Shown: positions 63,413-64,000 of the stretch, piece after piece | Layout of the letters: every line of letters starts with the position of its first letter | How positions within the stretch are numbered: position 1 is the first letter of the stretch | The notes under the pieces: generated by a model | Told to the model about the DNA's origin: nothing | The model's database searches: none | The model's input: the letters and a program-made list of their open reading frames with translations, nothing else | Origin: Pseudolabrys sp035718275 | GTDB taxonomy: Bacteria > Pseudomonadota > Alphaproteobacteria > Rhizobiales > Xanthobacteraceae | Assembly: GCA_035718275.1 (NCBI GenBank) | Contig: DASTHI010000002.1 | Location: 1-64,000 of the forward strand | DNA: 64,000 nt | Direction of reading: 5' to 3' | Position numbers and translations under genes: made by a program

Positions 63413-64000
63413 CGCAGCCACCGCACCACACCGGCAACCCCGTCGACTGCGCATTGCGCGCCGTCCGGAATTTTTCGCGTCGCGTCGAGCACGCCCAGAA
63501 CCATTGGAATCCCCCGTTCGCGCGCGAGCGACGCAAGATGCGAGGTGGACCCACCGAGTTCGGCGACAACGCCGGATACTCGCGGCAGGATTTGGCTGAG
63601 CGCCGGACCGGCAACGCGCGTCACGAGCACGTCGCCGGGAGCGACGCGCGACAACTCACATTCGCAGTTCACGACGACTGCCCTACCGGCACCCCAGCCG
63701 ATGCCGGCAGGATGACCGTTCAATCCAGGATGTTGCAGCCAGATCTCGTCGGGAACGATTGCGGGCTCCATATGAAGCGGTCGCGACTGCAGGAGAGTAA
63801 ATCCGCTCTCATCCAGCGCCCATTCAATCTCCACCGGCCCGCCGGCGAGCTGCTCGCATTTGCGCAGGAGCCGCCCGAGACCCACCGCTTCGCCTGGTGA
63901 TAGGCAAGGCTCGGCGACGAGATCCTTGGGCACGAGTTCGGGCGCCGACACCCCGTGGGCGCAGGTGTCGCGGTGACGTTTGCGTCCCGCTTCGATGGTA
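63409..64000 (-). CDS. PEP-synthase/PPDK-like protein, C-terminal part
   Basis: The frame is open to the window end, so the gene is cut at its 5' side. The visible ~197 residues include the end of an ATP-grasp PEP/pyruvate-binding domain (GPVEIEWALDESGFTLLQSR) and a PEP-utilising mobile (swivelling) domain (APGDVLVTRVAGPALSQILP, GGSTSHLASLARERGIPMVL), where the phospho-histidine is His in GGSTSHLASLA. There is no catalytic PEP-binding TIM barrel after it, so it is a short PEP-utilising enzyme rather than full PEP synthase. It is coupled to the downstream hydroxyacid dehydrogenase. Confidence 0.82.
   Translation of the reverse strand, partial: TIEAGRKRHRDTCAHGVSAPELVPKDLVAEPCLSPGEAVGLGRLLRKCEQLAGGPVEIEWALDESGFTLLQSRPLHMEPAIVPDEIWLQHPGLNGHPAGIGWGAGRAVVVNCECELSRVAPGDVLVTRVAGPALSQILPRVSGVVAELGGSTSHLASLARERGIPMVLGVLDATRKIPDGAQCAVDGVAGVVRWLR

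Overview
The window looks like a chromosomal segment of an alphaproteobacterium of the order Hyphomicrobiales (Rhizobiales), near Bradyrhizobium, Pseudolabrys or Xanthobacteraceae. This rests on high GC, a sigma-32 promoter followed by a ROSE-type RNA thermometer in front of hsp20, a GTTC-N7-GTTC LexA box before an imuA-imuB-dnaE2 cassette, a FixJ-type regulator and many solute-binding proteins for small organic acids. The genus is an inference; no rRNA is present.

Layout. 1-0.55 kb: the 3' end of a tRNA-Val and a broken methyltransferase. 0.67-8 kb: a luciferase-like oxidoreductase, a very large SAM/cyclase/ATPase/TPR signalling protein, a cupin with a divergent Crp/Fnr regulator, and a DUF971 gene coupled to an HTH/periplasmic-binding-fold regulator. 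8-12.2 kb: a LigB-type extradiol dioxygenase divergent from a TAXI-TRAP transporter. 12.2-21.8 kb: a stress and respiration island with tiny proteins, a GreA/Rnk-type regulator, a PTS IIA protein, an orphan iron-type binding protein, hsp20 under heat control, a MASE1 histidine kinase with a FixJ-type response regulator, a lone receiver and a cation antiporter.

22-38 kb is mostly housekeeping: DUF3597, an SRPBCC protein with damaged ends, DUF2231, tRNA-Glu, RluA-type pseudouridine synthase, rpoH, purA, serA-serC, two outer-membrane barrels, glmM and an L-lactate-dehydrogenase-type FMN enzyme. 37.9-41.6 kb is a cyanate uptake and cyanase operon. 41.8-44.7 kb holds a DUF3422 protein, an alpha/beta hydrolase-OsmC fusion and a small protein. 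44.8-50.8 kb is the SOS mutagenesis cassette imuA-imuB-dnaE2, in which palindromic interspersed repeats appear to have inserted in frame.

51.5-64 kb starts with aroE and continues as a catabolic region: a 2-hydroxyacid dehydrogenase, a three-subunit molybdenum hydroxylase, an exported isochorismatase-like protein lacking the catalytic cysteine, a cyclase-family hydrolase, a HisD-family dehydrogenase outside any his operon, an SDR, a solute-binding-fold protein with no signal peptide, a second hydroxyacid dehydrogenase and a PEP-synthase-like protein cut by the window edge. The substrate cannot be named from sequence. This region and the repeat-invaded mutasome genes are the most interesting parts. 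All functional calls are by recognition of motifs and families; no database search was run.
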